Shown here piece by piece: positions 63,991-64,000 of a stretch of 64,000 bases of DNA. Below the pieces are notes generated by a model, which had not been told where the DNA came from, did no database searches, and saw nothing but the letters and a program-made list of their open reading frames with translations. The position numbers were made by a program, and so were the translations under genes. Origin of the DNA: Sporolactobacillus shoreae (GTDB lineage Bacteria; Bacillota; Bacilli; Bacillales; Sporolactobacillaceae). Location of the stretch: contig NZ_SRJD01000002.1 in NCBI RefSeq assembly GCF_004684935.1, forward strand, positions 247,706 to 311,705. Direction: 5' to 3'. How positions within the stretch are numbered: the stretch's first letter is position 1; every line of letters starts with the position of its first letter.

Positions 63991-64000
63991 GTTGGCAGCC

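Overview
The window looks like chromosomal DNA of a moderate-GC, Gram-positive, Bacillales-type bacterium. Signs are Bacillus-style ribosome binding sites, TTG and GTG starts, Rho-independent terminators, a Bacillus yuk/yue-type type VII secretion (T7SS) locus and CapA/CapB-type exopolysaccharide (EPS) regulators. Species cannot be fixed from the sequence. No rRNA, tRNA, CRISPR array or complete insertion sequence was seen.

Layout. (1) 1-2.8 kb: a regulator fusing an inactivated alpha/beta-hydrolase to a SARP-like DNA-binding/BTAD region, a small unknown gene, and an HPr-kinase-like gene without a P-loop. (2) 3.7-16.8 kb, + strand: EPS operon 1 (chain-length regulator, tyrosine kinase, initiating sugar transferase, GDP-fucose pathway, glycosyltransferases, polymerase, flippase, two membrane-anchored beta-helix proteins). 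(3) 16.9-22.4 kb, - strand: a predicted ribosomally made peptide (RiPP) cluster with PqqD/RRE protein, S26-type peptidase, ABC exporter, HPr-kinase-like kinase, two tiny precursors and an NTP_transf_5 nucleotidyltransferase. It has no asparagine-synthetase cyclase and no transglutaminase-like leader peptidase. (4) 22.5-24.6 kb: a lone glycosyltransferase and an AP2-domain protein. (5) 25.4-36.3 kb, + strand: EPS operon 2, paralogous to operon 1. (6) 36.4-41.9 kb, - strand: dTDP-amino-sugar genes with a frameshifted ketoisomerase. (7) 42.0-47.1 kb, - strand: a second, paralogous RiPP cluster with one precursor. (8) 47.5-64 kb, + strand: two tiny genes, a T7SS operon, a nuclease toxin with its immunity gene, and a broken orphan toxin cassette with a different C-terminus.

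The most interesting system is the pair of cyclase-less RiPP clusters. Their three precursors (40, 34 and 45 aa) share the leader pattern R-P-x-[IV]-[IL]-[SN]-H-x-x-I-[QE]-F-x-T-D and a core Pro-Ser step that suits a peptide kinase. Five minus-strand promoters share one geometry: GTAA[C/T]-N6-GTAA[C/T], 10-11 nt, then a -10 box. They lie before the RiPP genes, the P-loop-less kinase homologue and the AP2 gene. The 11-bp-phased repeats straddling the -35 are what SARP regulators use, and a SARP-like regulator is the first gene in the window, so it is a candidate controller (inference).

The repeated arrangement of EPS operon followed by a convergent RiPP cluster, with an extra kinase homologue left of operon 1, suggests segmental duplication of an EPS+RiPP module. 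The peptides may therefore be surface- or EPS-related.
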